From JBOHNS01 sp050730835 (GTDB lineage Bacteria > Patescibacteriota > Saccharimonadia > Saccharimonadales > UBA4665), in assembly GCA_050730835.1 (NCBI GenBank), contig JBOHNS010000030.1, forward strand, positions 1 through 18,943: a DNA stretch of 18,943 bases. Direction: 5' to 3'. A program made the position numbers and the translations under genes. Every line of letters starts with the position of its first letter. Within the stretch, counting starts at the first letter, position 1. Shown here piece after piece: positions 1-6,623 of the stretch. A model generated the notes under the pieces. It saw only the letters and a program-made list of their open reading frames with translations, did no database searches and was not told where the DNA came from.

Positions 1-81
1 CAGGTCTTGGCAAAACAGCCGCACAATACGCCGATACTGCTTGTCTGAAATTCGGGAACGCTTCTGATACCTACTCGCCAT
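1..81 (-). CDS. IS1595-type transposase, N-terminal fragment (runs off the window)
   Basis: Only the first 27 codons are inside the window. They start at an ATG on the minus strand at 81 and read MASRYQKRSRISDKQYRRIV followed by RLFCQDL. The KRSRIS...F..DL pattern is what I know from the N-terminal helix-turn-helix region of IS1595-family DDE transposases, just before the usual 'TATQIAELTG' segment, which would lie beyond the edge. Whether the gene is complete outside the window cannot be seen. No convincing terminal inverted repeat is visible; an imperfect palindrome, GGTT...GAACC at 106-124, lies where an element end could be. Family call from a short stretch, so moderate confidence. Confidence 0.6.
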   Translation of the reverse strand, partial: MASRYQKRSRISDKQYRRIVRLFCQDL

Positions 82-210
82 CTGTTATTTAGGCTAGTTG
101 GAGCGGGTTATCTAGTCTTGAACCAAAATTTTTAACATACGCTACGGCACTTGTTTGTTAAAATAATTTCAGTCGATAGTTAATTTAAATCTGGCAGTTT
201 TAGGAGTCAT
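82..210. other. Intergenic region between transposase start and the COG4280 gene
   Basis: No reading frame of note. It should contain the outer end of the insertion sequence (candidate palindromic GGTT/GAACC at 106-124) and the promoter for the downstream membrane protein gene. An AT-rich stretch around 155-172 (TTAAAATAATTT) could hold a -10 element, but no clear -35/-10 pair stands out. The last bases carry the ribosome binding site TAGGAG at 201-206. Confidence 0.35.
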
Positions 211-948
211 ATGGACGGCAATAGCGCACTACTGGCCGGCACGTCGCTGGGCATAATTTTGTCGACGTTTGCCGGCGGCTCGGTCGAAATGGTCGAAATG
301 AGCACGATTGTGCTGGGCGTCGGCGCGACACGCGGCTGGAAATCAACACTGATTGGCGCTGCCAGCGGCCTGGTGATTTTGCTGCTTATCGTGGCCGGTT
401 TGGGCGCCGAAATTAAGCACATTCCGATTCACTGGCTGAGGCTGGTGGTTGGCGCCTTGCTGCTGACTTTTGGTTTGAGTTGGCTGCGCAAGGCGGTTTT
501 GAAAAACGCCGGCATCAAAAAAAGTAAATCCAAACAAAAAGCGCCGAGCAAAAAACAAGCTAAATTTGGCGTGGAAGATTGGTATGCCTTTACGCTGGCT
601 TTTAAAGGCACGTTGCTGGAAGGTCTGGAAATTGTCTTCATAGTTTTGACCTTCGGTGCCTCGTCCGGCTATTTGCTGCCGGCGCTGATTGGCGGCGGCG
701 CGGCGGTGATTATTATTGCCGCCGCCTCGGTTTTGGTACGCAACAAAATCGCCCAAATTCCCGAGAAAATCTTGAAGTTTATCGTCGGCATTTTGCTCAC
801 CAGCTTTGGCACGTTCTGGGCGGCCGAAGGCGCTTATGTGTACTGGCCGGGCAATGATATTTTCATAATTGTGCTAATTATATTTTTCTTAGGGTTGGCT
901 CTAGGCTACGTCAAACTTGCCAAAAAAGGAGCGGCCGTTAATGTCTAA
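211..948 (+). CDS. COG4280-type predicted membrane transporter-like protein with duplicated ExxE motifs
   Basis: A 245-residue polytopic membrane protein with about seven hydrophobic segments. Start chosen at 211 because TAGGAG lies 4 bases upstream. The sequence falls into two similar halves: residues 22-41 (GGSVEMVEMSTIVLGVGATR) and the part around 133-150 (GTLLEGLEIVFIVLTFGASS) each carry a helix with E-x-x-E (E26/E29 and E137/E140). The halves are joined by a very basic cytosolic linker around residues 98-117 (KKSKSKQKAPSKKQAK). This fits the uncharacterised COG4280 family. The paired Glu helices recall the REGLE helices of FTR1 iron permeases and the acidic motifs of Gdt1/UPF0016 cation exchangers, which suggests metal-ion transport; that is inference, not demonstrated. 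It is followed 25 bases later by a tiny membrane protein, probably in one transcript. Confidence 0.7.
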   Translation: MDGNSALLAGTSLGIILSTFAGGSVEMVEMSTIVLGVGATRGWKSTLIGAASGLVILLLIVAGLGAEIKHIPIHWLRLVVGALLLTFGLSWLRKAVLKNAGIKKSKSKQKAPSKKQAKFGVEDWYAFTLAFKGTLLEGLEIVFIVLTFGASSGYLLPALIGGGAAVIIIAAASVLVRNKIAQIPEKILKFIVGILLTSFGTFWAAEGAYVYWPGNDIFIIVLIIFFLGLALGYVKLAKKGAAVNV

Positions 949-973
949 AATAACTGTTAGCGGATATTAAACT

Positions 974-1186
974 ATGCGAAAATTTTGGAATTACACTAAA
1001 TCATTTGGCAAGTTTTGGTACAACTTTGTCATTGGCGATGATTGGACGCTGGCTGTGGCGGCTGCCACCGGCATAATCTTGGACATAATTTTGCACTTTA
1101 CAATTGAGCTAAGCGCCTGGTATATTTTGCCAGTTTTGGTGGCCATAGCTTTAGGTTTAAGCATCAAACGAGCCAGCTCGCGCTAG
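974..1186 (+). CDS. Small two-helix membrane protein, partner of the COG4280 gene
   Basis: A 70-residue protein with an aromatic, basic N-terminus (MRKFWNYTKSFGKFWYNFV), a conserved-looking IGDDWTLAVA segment and two transmembrane helices (about residues 28-45 and 49-64), ending in a basic tail. I have the impression that short proteins with a 'FVxGDDW' motif sit beside COG4280 genes in Actinobacteria as well, so a two-gene unit is likely, but that is recollection only. There is no good ribosome binding site, so translation may depend on the upstream gene. The 3' end overlaps the convergent kinase gene by 23 bases. Function unknown. Confidence 0.65.
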   Translation: MRKFWNYTKSFGKFWYNFVIGDDWTLAVAAATGIILDIILHFTIELSAWYILPVLVAIALGLSIKRASSR

Positions 1187-1748
1187 CTTTTAGTTTGATT
1201 GCAGGCGACGATAGTTGCTCGACCGCTCGGCGGCCTATATTTGAGGGGATGATTGGCCAACCCTGAGCCCGGGCATCTTCCAGTAAAAACCCGTTGACGC
1301 GACGAATATTTTCGAAATCTTGCGGCGAAATATCGCGTGCGGTGTGCTGCGCGTCGCCCTGAAATCGTTGCCAATGCGCCTGGCGTTCTGGCGCCGCCAA
1401 AATCGTCGCTCGTGTAACTTTTTGAGTATCGGCATAAAGTCGGGGAATGATGTGCGTGCCTTCGATGACTAGCGACGTGCCTTCGTCGGCCGCCCGTCGG
1501 ATGCAGGCTAGCACCGCCGGCCGCAAGCGCTCGGCTTGAGTTAATAACGTGTGCACTGGATCTTCGCCCTCGAACGAAAACTTAAATAAATCCGGCTCGG
1601 CTTGTTCGTCAGTTTCTGCGCGAATAACTTCGCGCACAAAGCCTAGCCCCAAGCGATGAGCCATCTGCCGTTTGGCCGCAACTTCGCGCGCGGCCGTCGA
1701 TTTACCGTTACCGGACGTGCCGCCAATCAAAACTATTTCTGTCGCCAT
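1164..1748 (-). CDS. P-loop kinase resembling 2-phosphoglycerate kinase (COG2074)
   Basis: A 194-residue soluble protein. The Walker A motif GGTSGNGKST is at residues 9-18, followed by a helix and REVIRAETD around 39-47, a pattern I associate with COG2074 (2-phosphoglycerate kinase-like). The strand-rich stretch TSLVIEGTHIIPRLY near residue 91 (beta-strand followed by EGTHI) is also typical of this family. In methanogens such kinases make 2,3-bisphosphoglycerate; in bacteria the substrate is usually unknown, so I would not claim the reaction. The gene is convergent with, and overlaps by 23 bases, the small membrane protein. A possible -10 (TACATT, 1757-1762 read on the minus strand) lies 8 bases before the ATG, with no ribosome binding site, which would give a nearly leaderless message. 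Confidence 0.7.
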   Translation of the reverse strand: MATEIVLIGGTSGNGKSTAAREVAAKRQMAHRLGLGFVREVIRAETDEQAEPDLFKFSFEGEDPVHTLLTQAERLRPAVLACIRRAADEGTSLVIEGTHIIPRLYADTQKVTRATILAAPERQAHWQRFQGDAQHTARDISPQDFENIRRVNGFLLEDARAQGWPIIPSNIGRRAVEQLSSPAIKLKASASWLV

Positions 1749-1819
1749 ATCAGCTAAATGTACGCTTTAAATTTTAAATTAGTTATGAAAAATCTAACTG
1801 CCATAAAATTCAAAATTAT

Positions 1820-1845
1820 TAATAATTCATCGAAGTGAATTATTA
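1820..1845 (+). promoter_or_regulatory. 10-bp inverted repeat upstream of the small acidic protein
   Basis: TAATAATTCA (1820-1829) and TGAATTATTA (1836-1845) form a perfect 10-bp stem around the loop TCGAAG, in the intergenic space between the divergent kinase and the acidic protein gene. It ends 4 bases before the GGAGG ribosome binding site (1850-1854). It could be a dyad operator or an mRNA hairpin near the ribosome binding site. It is AT-only apart from one C/G pair, so it would be a weak RNA stem. Confidence 0.45.
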
Positions 1846-1862
1846 TTTTGGAGGATTAGCCT

Positions 1863-2024
1863 ATGCTAACAAAAGACAACCAAAATCAGAATGAGGAAAA
1901 TAAAAACGGCGATGATGAGGATGGAAAAACAACCATTGCTGGCTTCAGTTTGGGTGAAATCGCCAAAGCCCCGGTCAAACCGCCCGAATCAGAAGACGAA
2001 AAAGCCGAAGAATCCGACAACTAA
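1863..2024 (+). CDS. Small acidic protein of unknown function (53 aa)
   Basis: A 53-codon frame starting with ATG, with GGAGG at 1850-1854 spaced 8 bases from the start, one of the best ribosome binding sites in the window. The product is extremely acidic and hydrophilic: an Asn/Gln/Glu/Asp-rich N-terminus (residues 5-20), a short uncharged segment TTIAGFSLGEIAKAPVKPP (23-41), then an acidic tail SEDEKAEESDN. No cysteines, no aromatic core beyond one Phe and no membrane segment, so it is probably disordered with one conserved linear motif. I do not recognise it. Strong start signal and typical codon use argue that it is a real gene. Confidence 0.6.
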   Translation: MLTKDNQNQNEENKNGDDEDGKTTIAGFSLGEIAKAPVKPPESEDEKAEESDN

Positions 2025-2072
2025 ATTAATTTAATGGTTTTATGGTTTGAGAATTGCCGCGGTAGTTGCGTG

Positions 2073-3041
2073 TTAATTTTTTGATTGCAAAAACTCGGTC
2101 ATGATTGGCGCCTTTTGGTCATTGTTGGTTAGTGGCGACAAGCTCCAGACAGTTTCAATTGTGTGCAGCAGGGAATAATGATTGTAGCGACGCGATGAAA
2201 GGTAGCCTTTTTTGACAGCCGAGCCGGCCAGCACGGCGGCCACGTGATTGGTGCTGGCATTGCCTTCGTCCCATGTGATAACTAGCAAGGAATTTTGTTT
2301 GGTAAAGGCTTGCGATTTCAATATTTCGGGCACGTATTTAGCAAGCCACTTATCGCCGGTCGCAACCGAGCAGTTGTGCATATCGTTACATAAATTGGGC
2401 GTGATGAAGGCGTAGTTGGGCGTGGATTTTAGCGAACCTAAGTCGCCAGTTAACCCGCTAAACGGCACGACGTGTTTATGACAGCGCGCGGAATTATTGA
2501 TGATGTCTTTGTAGTAGACGAAGGGATTGTGTTTGGTGGCGTAGCGGCCGCTATTAAACGCGTAGCAATTGGACGGCATGCTCTCGGCATATTGCTTCCA
2601 AGTGCGGCCGGACTTTTCGATTTCATCGGCAATATTGGGCGCGTTTATTTTGCAGCCGGTGCTGGGCGGATTGCAATCGTTAGTTATGCCGTCGCTCGAG
2701 CCGCTAGTTAGCGCCAAATAATTAGGCAGGCTGGGATGCGCCACGGCATGATAATTACTGGCTAGCGAATATTTTTTAATCAAGCTATTGATGTAGGGCG
2801 CATTGCTGTTGCCGACAATGCCAGCTGCCGGCTGGTTTTCCTCGACAATTATAAAGATATGGGCTAGCGCTACCGATTGGCTTGGCGGCGAGGCTGGCGG
2901 GCTTTGTGCTGAATGGGTAGTTTTTGGCGGCGAGCCGATTTTTGGCTTGGGCTGGCCGCCGCGGGTGCTTATTAAAATAATTATGGCTGCCGCCGCGGCG
3001 ACAATCACCGCTAAACAAACCATCAATCGAGTCTTTTTCAT
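2073..3041 (-). CDS. Membrane-anchored phosphoesterase (PF04185, acid phosphatase/phospholipase C type)
   Basis: A 322-residue exported enzyme. Residues 7-26 form an N-terminal signal-anchor helix with a basic start, followed by a Pro/Ser/Thr-rich linker (31-57). The catalytic domain begins with IFIIVEENQ (62-70), then shows HPSLPNYLALTSG (102-114), the paired Cys segment NDCNPPSTGC (121-130), PNLCNDMHNCS, and TWDEGN near the C-terminus. These are the metal-binding and nucleophile segments of the PF04185 phosphoesterase family (AcpA-like acid phosphatases, bacterial phospholipase C). It probably releases phosphate from extracellular or lipid phosphoesters outside the membrane; the substrate is unknown. 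The gene starts 7 bases after the stop of a cupredoxin-like remnant on the same strand and lacks a visible ribosome binding site, so it may be translated by coupling. Confidence 0.8.
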   Translation of the reverse strand: MKKTRLMVCLAVIVAAAAAIIILISTRGGQPKPKIGSPPKTTHSAQSPPASPPSQSVALAHIFIIVEENQPAAGIVGNSNAPYINSLIKKYSLASNYHAVAHPSLPNYLALTSGSSDGITNDCNPPSTGCKINAPNIADEIEKSGRTWKQYAESMPSNCYAFNSGRYATKHNPFVYYKDIINNSARCHKHVVPFSGLTGDLGSLKSTPNYAFITPNLCNDMHNCSVATGDKWLAKYVPEILKSQAFTKQNSLLVITWDEGNASTNHVAAVLAGSAVKKGYLSSRRYNHYSLLHTIETVWSLSPLTNNDQKAPIMTEFLQSKN

Positions 3042-3047
3042 AGTTAT

Positions 3048-3278
3048 TTAAGCGTGGGCTAGCTGAAGCTTACTAGCCAGTCCATGAAATATCATAGGTC
3101 CGGCCGTGGCCGTGTTTTTGATAATTATAGGCGTGCCTGGCATTAGCTTTACCATATTAGGGCTAAAGCCGTAATTATCATAGTTTATAGTTACAATTTT
3201 CGGGCGCGGCGCTAGAGTTGGCTGGGTGGTTGATAAAGTGCTAGGCTTAGAATTTTTGAAAAATCGGCAGGCCAGGCC
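3048..3278 (-). pseudogene. Cupredoxin-like remnant, truncated at both ends
   Basis: On the minus strand an open frame of 76 codons runs from just after a TAA at 3279-3281 to a TAA at 3048-3050. It has no ATG before the domain. It reads ...RPKIVTINYDNYGFSPNMVK and LMPGTPIIIKNTATAGPMIF, which matches the first half of small cupredoxin (plastocyanin/azurin-like) domains: the 'I.Y..GFSP..V.V.PGT.V...N' pattern. Both the signal peptide expected upstream and the second half with the copper ligands (H...C..H...M) are missing; after IFHGLASKLQLAHA the frame stops, 7 bases before the phosphoesterase start. The simplest reading is a decayed gene. An unusual CTG start near 3275 cannot be excluded. Confidence 0.6.
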
Positions 3279-3310
3279 TTAAAATGACTAAAATTTAGCT
3301 AAGCTTTTCG

Positions 3311-3319
3311 TGCTATAAT
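3311..3319 (+). promoter_or_regulatory. Extended -10 promoter (TGC TATAAT) for the reductase gene
   Basis: TGCTATAAT ends 9 bases before the ATG at 3329, so the expected transcription start falls within about 3 bases of the start codon and the mRNA should be leaderless. No ribosome binding site is present. Confidence 0.65.
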
Positions 3320-3328
3320 TAGCCTAGT

Positions 3329-3955
3329 ATGAAGGTTTTAGTGATTGGCGCCAGCGGCAAAACTGGCAAATTGGTGGTCAAGCAGCTGGTCGATAAAGGC
3401 TATAGCGTCAGCGCGCTGGCGCGCCGAGCCGAGACGGTCAAAACTTATGGCCAGAGAGTTAGCGTTGTTGTCGGCGACGCCACTAATTTGGAAGATTTAA
3501 ACCAGGCGCTGGCCGGCCAGGACGCCGTTATTTCCACTATCGGCTCCAAGCCGATGCAACAAACTAGCCTAGAAACGGCGTTTATTAAAAATTTGCTGGC
3601 AGCGCCAGCCAGCAAGCAGCTGAAACGATTTATTTGGGTATCAATTTGGGGCGTCGCGGCCAGCCAGGATAAAATTTTCGGATCAATGAAACTGGCCAGC
3701 AAAACCGCCATAAAACATATTTTTGCCGATAAAAACCGCGCCGAGGCGCTGCTAGCTAGTAGCCAGTTGCCGTTTGTAATGGTTAGGCCGGGCTTTTTGA
3801 GCCAGGCGCCCGCGAAGGGCAATGTCCAAGCTTCGCTGACCGGCGAAAACCTACGCCACACTATCAGCCGCGCCGATTTAGCCGAGTTTATGACCCAGCA
3901 ACTGACTAGCGACCATTGGCTGCGGCAAGCGCCGCTGGTCGGCTACAGCCGCTAA
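3329..3955 (+). CDS. NAD(P)-binding oxidoreductase (atypical SDR, PF13460 type)
   Basis: A 208-residue Rossmann-fold protein. The N-terminus MKVLVIGASGKTGKLVVKQL carries the GxxGxxG dinucleotide motif (G7-A-S-G10-K-T-G13). It is followed by ALARRAETV, consistent with NADP preference through the Arg pair after the second strand, then VVVGDATNLEDL and DAVISTIG, all typical of the NAD(P)H-binding atypical SDR group (NmrA/BLVRB-like). There is no SDR-type Y-x-x-x-K, so it belongs with the atypical flavin/quinone-reductase-like or sugar-epimerase-like branch. The substrate cannot be read from sequence. It stands 49 bases upstream of the flavin disulfide reductase, but each gene appears to have its own near-leaderless promoter. 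Confidence 0.8.
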   Translation: MKVLVIGASGKTGKLVVKQLVDKGYSVSALARRAETVKTYGQRVSVVVGDATNLEDLNQALAGQDAVISTIGSKPMQQTSLETAFIKNLLAAPASKQLKRFIWVSIWGVAASQDKIFGSMKLASKTAIKHIFADKNRAEALLASSQLPFVMVRPGFLSQAPAKGNVQASLTGENLRHTISRADLAEFMTQQLTSDHWLRQAPLVGYSR

Positions 3956-3986
3956 TTTTGGAAGCCGAAATTATTATCGCTTTTTG

Positions 3987-3995
3987 TGCTAAAGT
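3987..3995 (+). promoter_or_regulatory. Candidate extended -10 (TGC TAAAGT) for the disulfide reductase
   Basis: TGC plus TAAAGT, ending 9 bases before the ATG at 4005: the same spacing as the TGCTATAAT/ATG arrangement at 3311-3329. No ribosome binding site precedes the ATG, so a leaderless transcript is likely. The hexamer is a weaker match than TATAAT. Confidence 0.45.
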
Positions 3996-4004
3996 TTTAA
4001 TATC

Positions 4005-5408
4005 ATGGCACGGGATTATGACTATCAATTAATTGTGATTGGCGCCGGCTCGGGCGGTTTGGTGGCTGCCGAATTGGCTGCCAAATTGGGTGCGCGCGTG
4101 GCGCTCGTGGAAGCCGAAAATGGCCTAGGCGGCGAATGTTTGAACAGCGGCTGCGTGCCCAGCAAGGCTTTGATTTTTGCGGCGCGCGAAGTTTGGCGCG
4201 CCGGGCAGTTGCAGAAGTTTGGCTTAAGCAATAATGCCAAACCTGATTTTGGGCTGGTTCGCCGTCACCTTAAATCGTCCATCGCCACAATTCGCGAGGG
4301 TCACGATAATGATAATTATTATCAAAAACTTGGCGTCGATGTCTATCACGGCACGGCCGAATTTTTGGGCCACAAAACGATTCGCGCGGGCGGCAAAACT
4401 TTGCGCGGCCGGCGGTTTATTATTGCCACCGGTTCGGCGCCGGCGATTCCCGATATTCCTGGTTTAAAAGGCGGCGAATTTTTAACTAATGAAAGTATTT
4501 TTGAGATTGACAATTTGCCGGCAAGTTTGGCGGTCATTGGCGGCGGGCCGATTGGCTGTGAACTTGGCCAGGCGTTCGCCATGCTGGGCTCGAAAGTTAC
4601 GATTTTGCAGGGTGGCGATCGGCTGCTAGAGCGCGACGAGCCGGAAGCCGCGCAAATTTTAAGCGCCAGTTTGCGTGCTATGGGCGTGACAATAGAACTT
4701 AACGCGCGGATTGAAAAAATTAATTATGGCGCCGGCAGCCTGAGCCTAAAATTAAAAGATCACACCATTAAAGCCGACAAACTTTTAGTGGCCGCTGGCC
4801 GCCGAGCGCGAATGCCCGGCGGACTGGAACTAGCCGGCATCAAAACTAACGACCGCGGCATAATTGTTAATGCTAGGTGGCAAACTAATCAACGGCACAT
4901 TTATGCCATCGGCGATTGCAACGGCGGCCCAAAATTCACCCACGCCGCCGCCAACCAAGCCACGCTGGCTGTGCAACATGCCTTGCTCCATAAAGCCAAA
5001 AAATTTAAGGCCGCCAAAATCCCCTGGACGACTTTTACTACCCCGGAAATCGCCCATTTTGGTCAAACCAAAGCCCAACTGGACAAGCGCCAGACGAATT
5101 ATCAAACCATTCGCGCCGACTATAAAAATATTGACAAAGCCATCACTGAATCCGAATCTGGCTTCATTGAAATTTTGCTCGGCAACAGCCAAAAAATTCT
5201 GGCTGCCAGCGTCGTCGGTCACAACGCCGGCGAAATTTTAGCCCAAATTATGGCCGCCAAAAGCTGGACAAATCTCAACCACCAAATCCAAGCCTACCCG
5301 ACCTACGCCAGCGGTTTGCAACAAATGGCAGCCGAGGCCAATCTACAAAATTTTCTGAGCGGCACAGTCGGCGCGCTCGCTCGGCGCTACATAAAACGCC
5401 ATAATTGA
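4005..5408 (+). CDS. FAD-dependent pyridine nucleotide-disulfide oxidoreductase (MerA/Lpd-like)
   Basis: A 467-residue enzyme with the complete class I layout: an FAD-binding Rossmann motif VIGAGSGGLVAAELAAKLGA (residues 11-30), the redox-active disulfide GGECLNSGCVPSKAL (C45 and C50), the NAD(P)-binding motif AVIGGGPIGCELGQAFAMLG near 176-195, the second FAD motif HIYAIGDCNGGPKFTHAA, and a C-terminal dimerisation domain (PWTTFTTPEIAHFG onward). No N-terminal HMA domain and no C-terminal vicinal Cys pair, so mercury reduction is not supported. The usual catalytic His in the HPT motif of Lpd/GR is not present: the region reads QIQAYPTYASGLQQMA. No lipoyl-complex genes are nearby. Likely a cytosolic NAD(P)H:disulfide or quinone-type reductase of unknown substrate. 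TGA stop. Confidence 0.85.
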   Translation: MARDYDYQLIVIGAGSGGLVAAELAAKLGARVALVEAENGLGGECLNSGCVPSKALIFAAREVWRAGQLQKFGLSNNAKPDFGLVRRHLKSSIATIREGHDNDNYYQKLGVDVYHGTAEFLGHKTIRAGGKTLRGRRFIIATGSAPAIPDIPGLKGGEFLTNESIFEIDNLPASLAVIGGGPIGCELGQAFAMLGSKVTILQGGDRLLERDEPEAAQILSASLRAMGVTIELNARIEKINYGAGSLSLKLKDHTIKADKLLVAAGRRARMPGGLELAGIKTNDRGIIVNARWQTNQRHIYAIGDCNGGPKFTHAAANQATLAVQHALLHKAKKFKAAKIPWTTFTTPEIAHFGQTKAQLDKRQTNYQTIRADYKNIDKAITESESGFIEILLGNSQKILAASVVGHNAGEILAQIMAAKSWTNLNHQIQAYPTYASGLQQMAAEANLQNFLSGTVGALARRYIKRHN

Positions 5409-5449
5409 TGTAAAATAATTTATATAGTTCATGGAGGTGTAACTAAAAT

Positions 5450-6613
5450 ATGCGAGTTTTGATACTTGGCGGCGACGGTTTTTGCGGCTGGCCGACGGCG
5501 CTGCATTTGTCAGCTGCTAGCCACGAAGTAATAATTGCCGATAATTTCTCCCGGCGCAAAATCGATATCGATTTAGGCGCGCAGTCGCTGACGCCGATTA
5601 GCACCATGCCAGTTCGGCTCAAAATCTGGAAAAAATTATCTGGCAAAACCATTAAATTCGAATTAGCCGACGTTGCCCAGGATTATCTAAAATTATTAGA
5701 AATTTTGAAAAAATACAAACCGGACGCGGTGGTGCATTTCGCCGAGCAGCGTGCCGCGCCGTATTCTATGAAAAATTCCACCACCAAGCGCTACACCGTC
5801 GATAATAATATTAACGCCACGCACAATTTGCTGTGCGCGGTGGTCGAATCCGGTATCGATTGCCACATCGTGCATCTGGGCACGATGGGCGTTTACGGCT
5901 ATGGCTGGGCCGGCAAAAATCCAATTCCCGAAGGCTACGTCAATGTTCGTCTGGATTCGACTGACGGCCAGGAAATGCAGCGCGAAATTTTGTATCCGGC
6001 CAATCCCGGCTCGGTTTATCACATGACCAAAACGCTCGACCAGCTGATGTTCGGCTACTACGCCAAAAACGATTTATTGCGCGTCACCGATTTGCACCAA
6101 GGCATCGTCTGGGGCACGCAGACCAAACAGACCATCTTAGACGAGAAATTAATCAACCGCTTTGATTACGACGGCGATTACGGCACGGTCTTGAACCGCT
6201 TTTTAATGCAATCGGCCACCGGACATCCGCTGACAGTGCACGGCAGCGGCGGTCAAACGCGAGCCTTTATTCATATCCAAGATTCCGTGCGCTGCATCGA
6301 AATCGCCCTCAAAAATCCGCCAAAATCTGGCGATCGGCCATTAATTTTCAATCAAATTACCGAAACTCACCGCGCGCGCGATCTGGCCAAATTAATCGCC
6401 GGGAAAACCGACGCCAAAATCACCAACTTGCCCAATCCGCGCAATGAAGCCGACAGCAATGAACTAGTTGTTGACAACCAAAAATTCTTGGCGCTCGGAC
6501 TTAATCCAACGACATTAAGCGACGGACTTTTAAGCGAAGTCCAAGATATTGCCAAAAAATATCTTTGGCGCGTCGACCCGGCCATAATTCCCGCCAAATC
6601 GAAATGGCGCTAA
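5450..6613 (+). CDS. sqd1: UDP-sulfoquinovose synthase-like protein (SQD1 family)
   Basis: A 387-residue extended SDR. Diagnostic SQD1-family features run the whole length: GGDGFCGWPTALHL at residues 7-20, SRRKIDIDLGAQSLTPI (UDP-glucose and sulfite pocket region), HFAEQRAAPYSM, HLGTMGVYGYG with catalytic T145, YHMTK with Y190 and K194, TDLHQGIVWGTQT, NRFDYDGDYGTVLNRF, and GHPLTVHGSGGQTRAFIHIQ followed by VRCIEIAL. SQD1 makes UDP-sulfoquinovose from UDP-glucose and sulfite, the donor of the plant/cyanobacterial sulfolipid and of sulfoquinovose in some archaeal N-glycans (Agl3). Start at 5450 is fixed by GGAGGTG at 5433-5439. The next gene, a polyprenyl-type glycosyltransferase, follows by 10 bases, so the sugar may go to a lipid-linked surface glycan. 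Close relatives with other products cannot be excluded. Confidence 0.8.
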   Translation: MRVLILGGDGFCGWPTALHLSAASHEVIIADNFSRRKIDIDLGAQSLTPISTMPVRLKIWKKLSGKTIKFELADVAQDYLKLLEILKKYKPDAVVHFAEQRAAPYSMKNSTTKRYTVDNNINATHNLLCAVVESGIDCHIVHLGTMGVYGYGWAGKNPIPEGYVNVRLDSTDGQEMQREILYPANPGSVYHMTKTLDQLMFGYYAKNDLLRVTDLHQGIVWGTQTKQTILDEKLINRFDYDGDYGTVLNRFLMQSATGHPLTVHGSGGQTRAFIHIQDSVRCIEIALKNPPKSGDRPLIFNQITETHRARDLAKLIAGKTDAKITNLPNPRNEADSNELVVDNQKFLALGLNPTTLSDGLLSEVQDIAKKYLWRVDPAIIPAKSKWR

Positions 6614-6623
6614 AAATTTTGCT

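Noticed and set aside
343..756. 137-codon minus-strand frame inside the COG4280 gene
   Set aside because: Shadow of a real membrane protein gene; composition (Gln/Arg/Asn rich) is typical of reverse-strand artefacts.
4005..5408. Mercuric reductase
   Set aside because: No HMA domain and no C-terminal Cys pair; no mer genes around.
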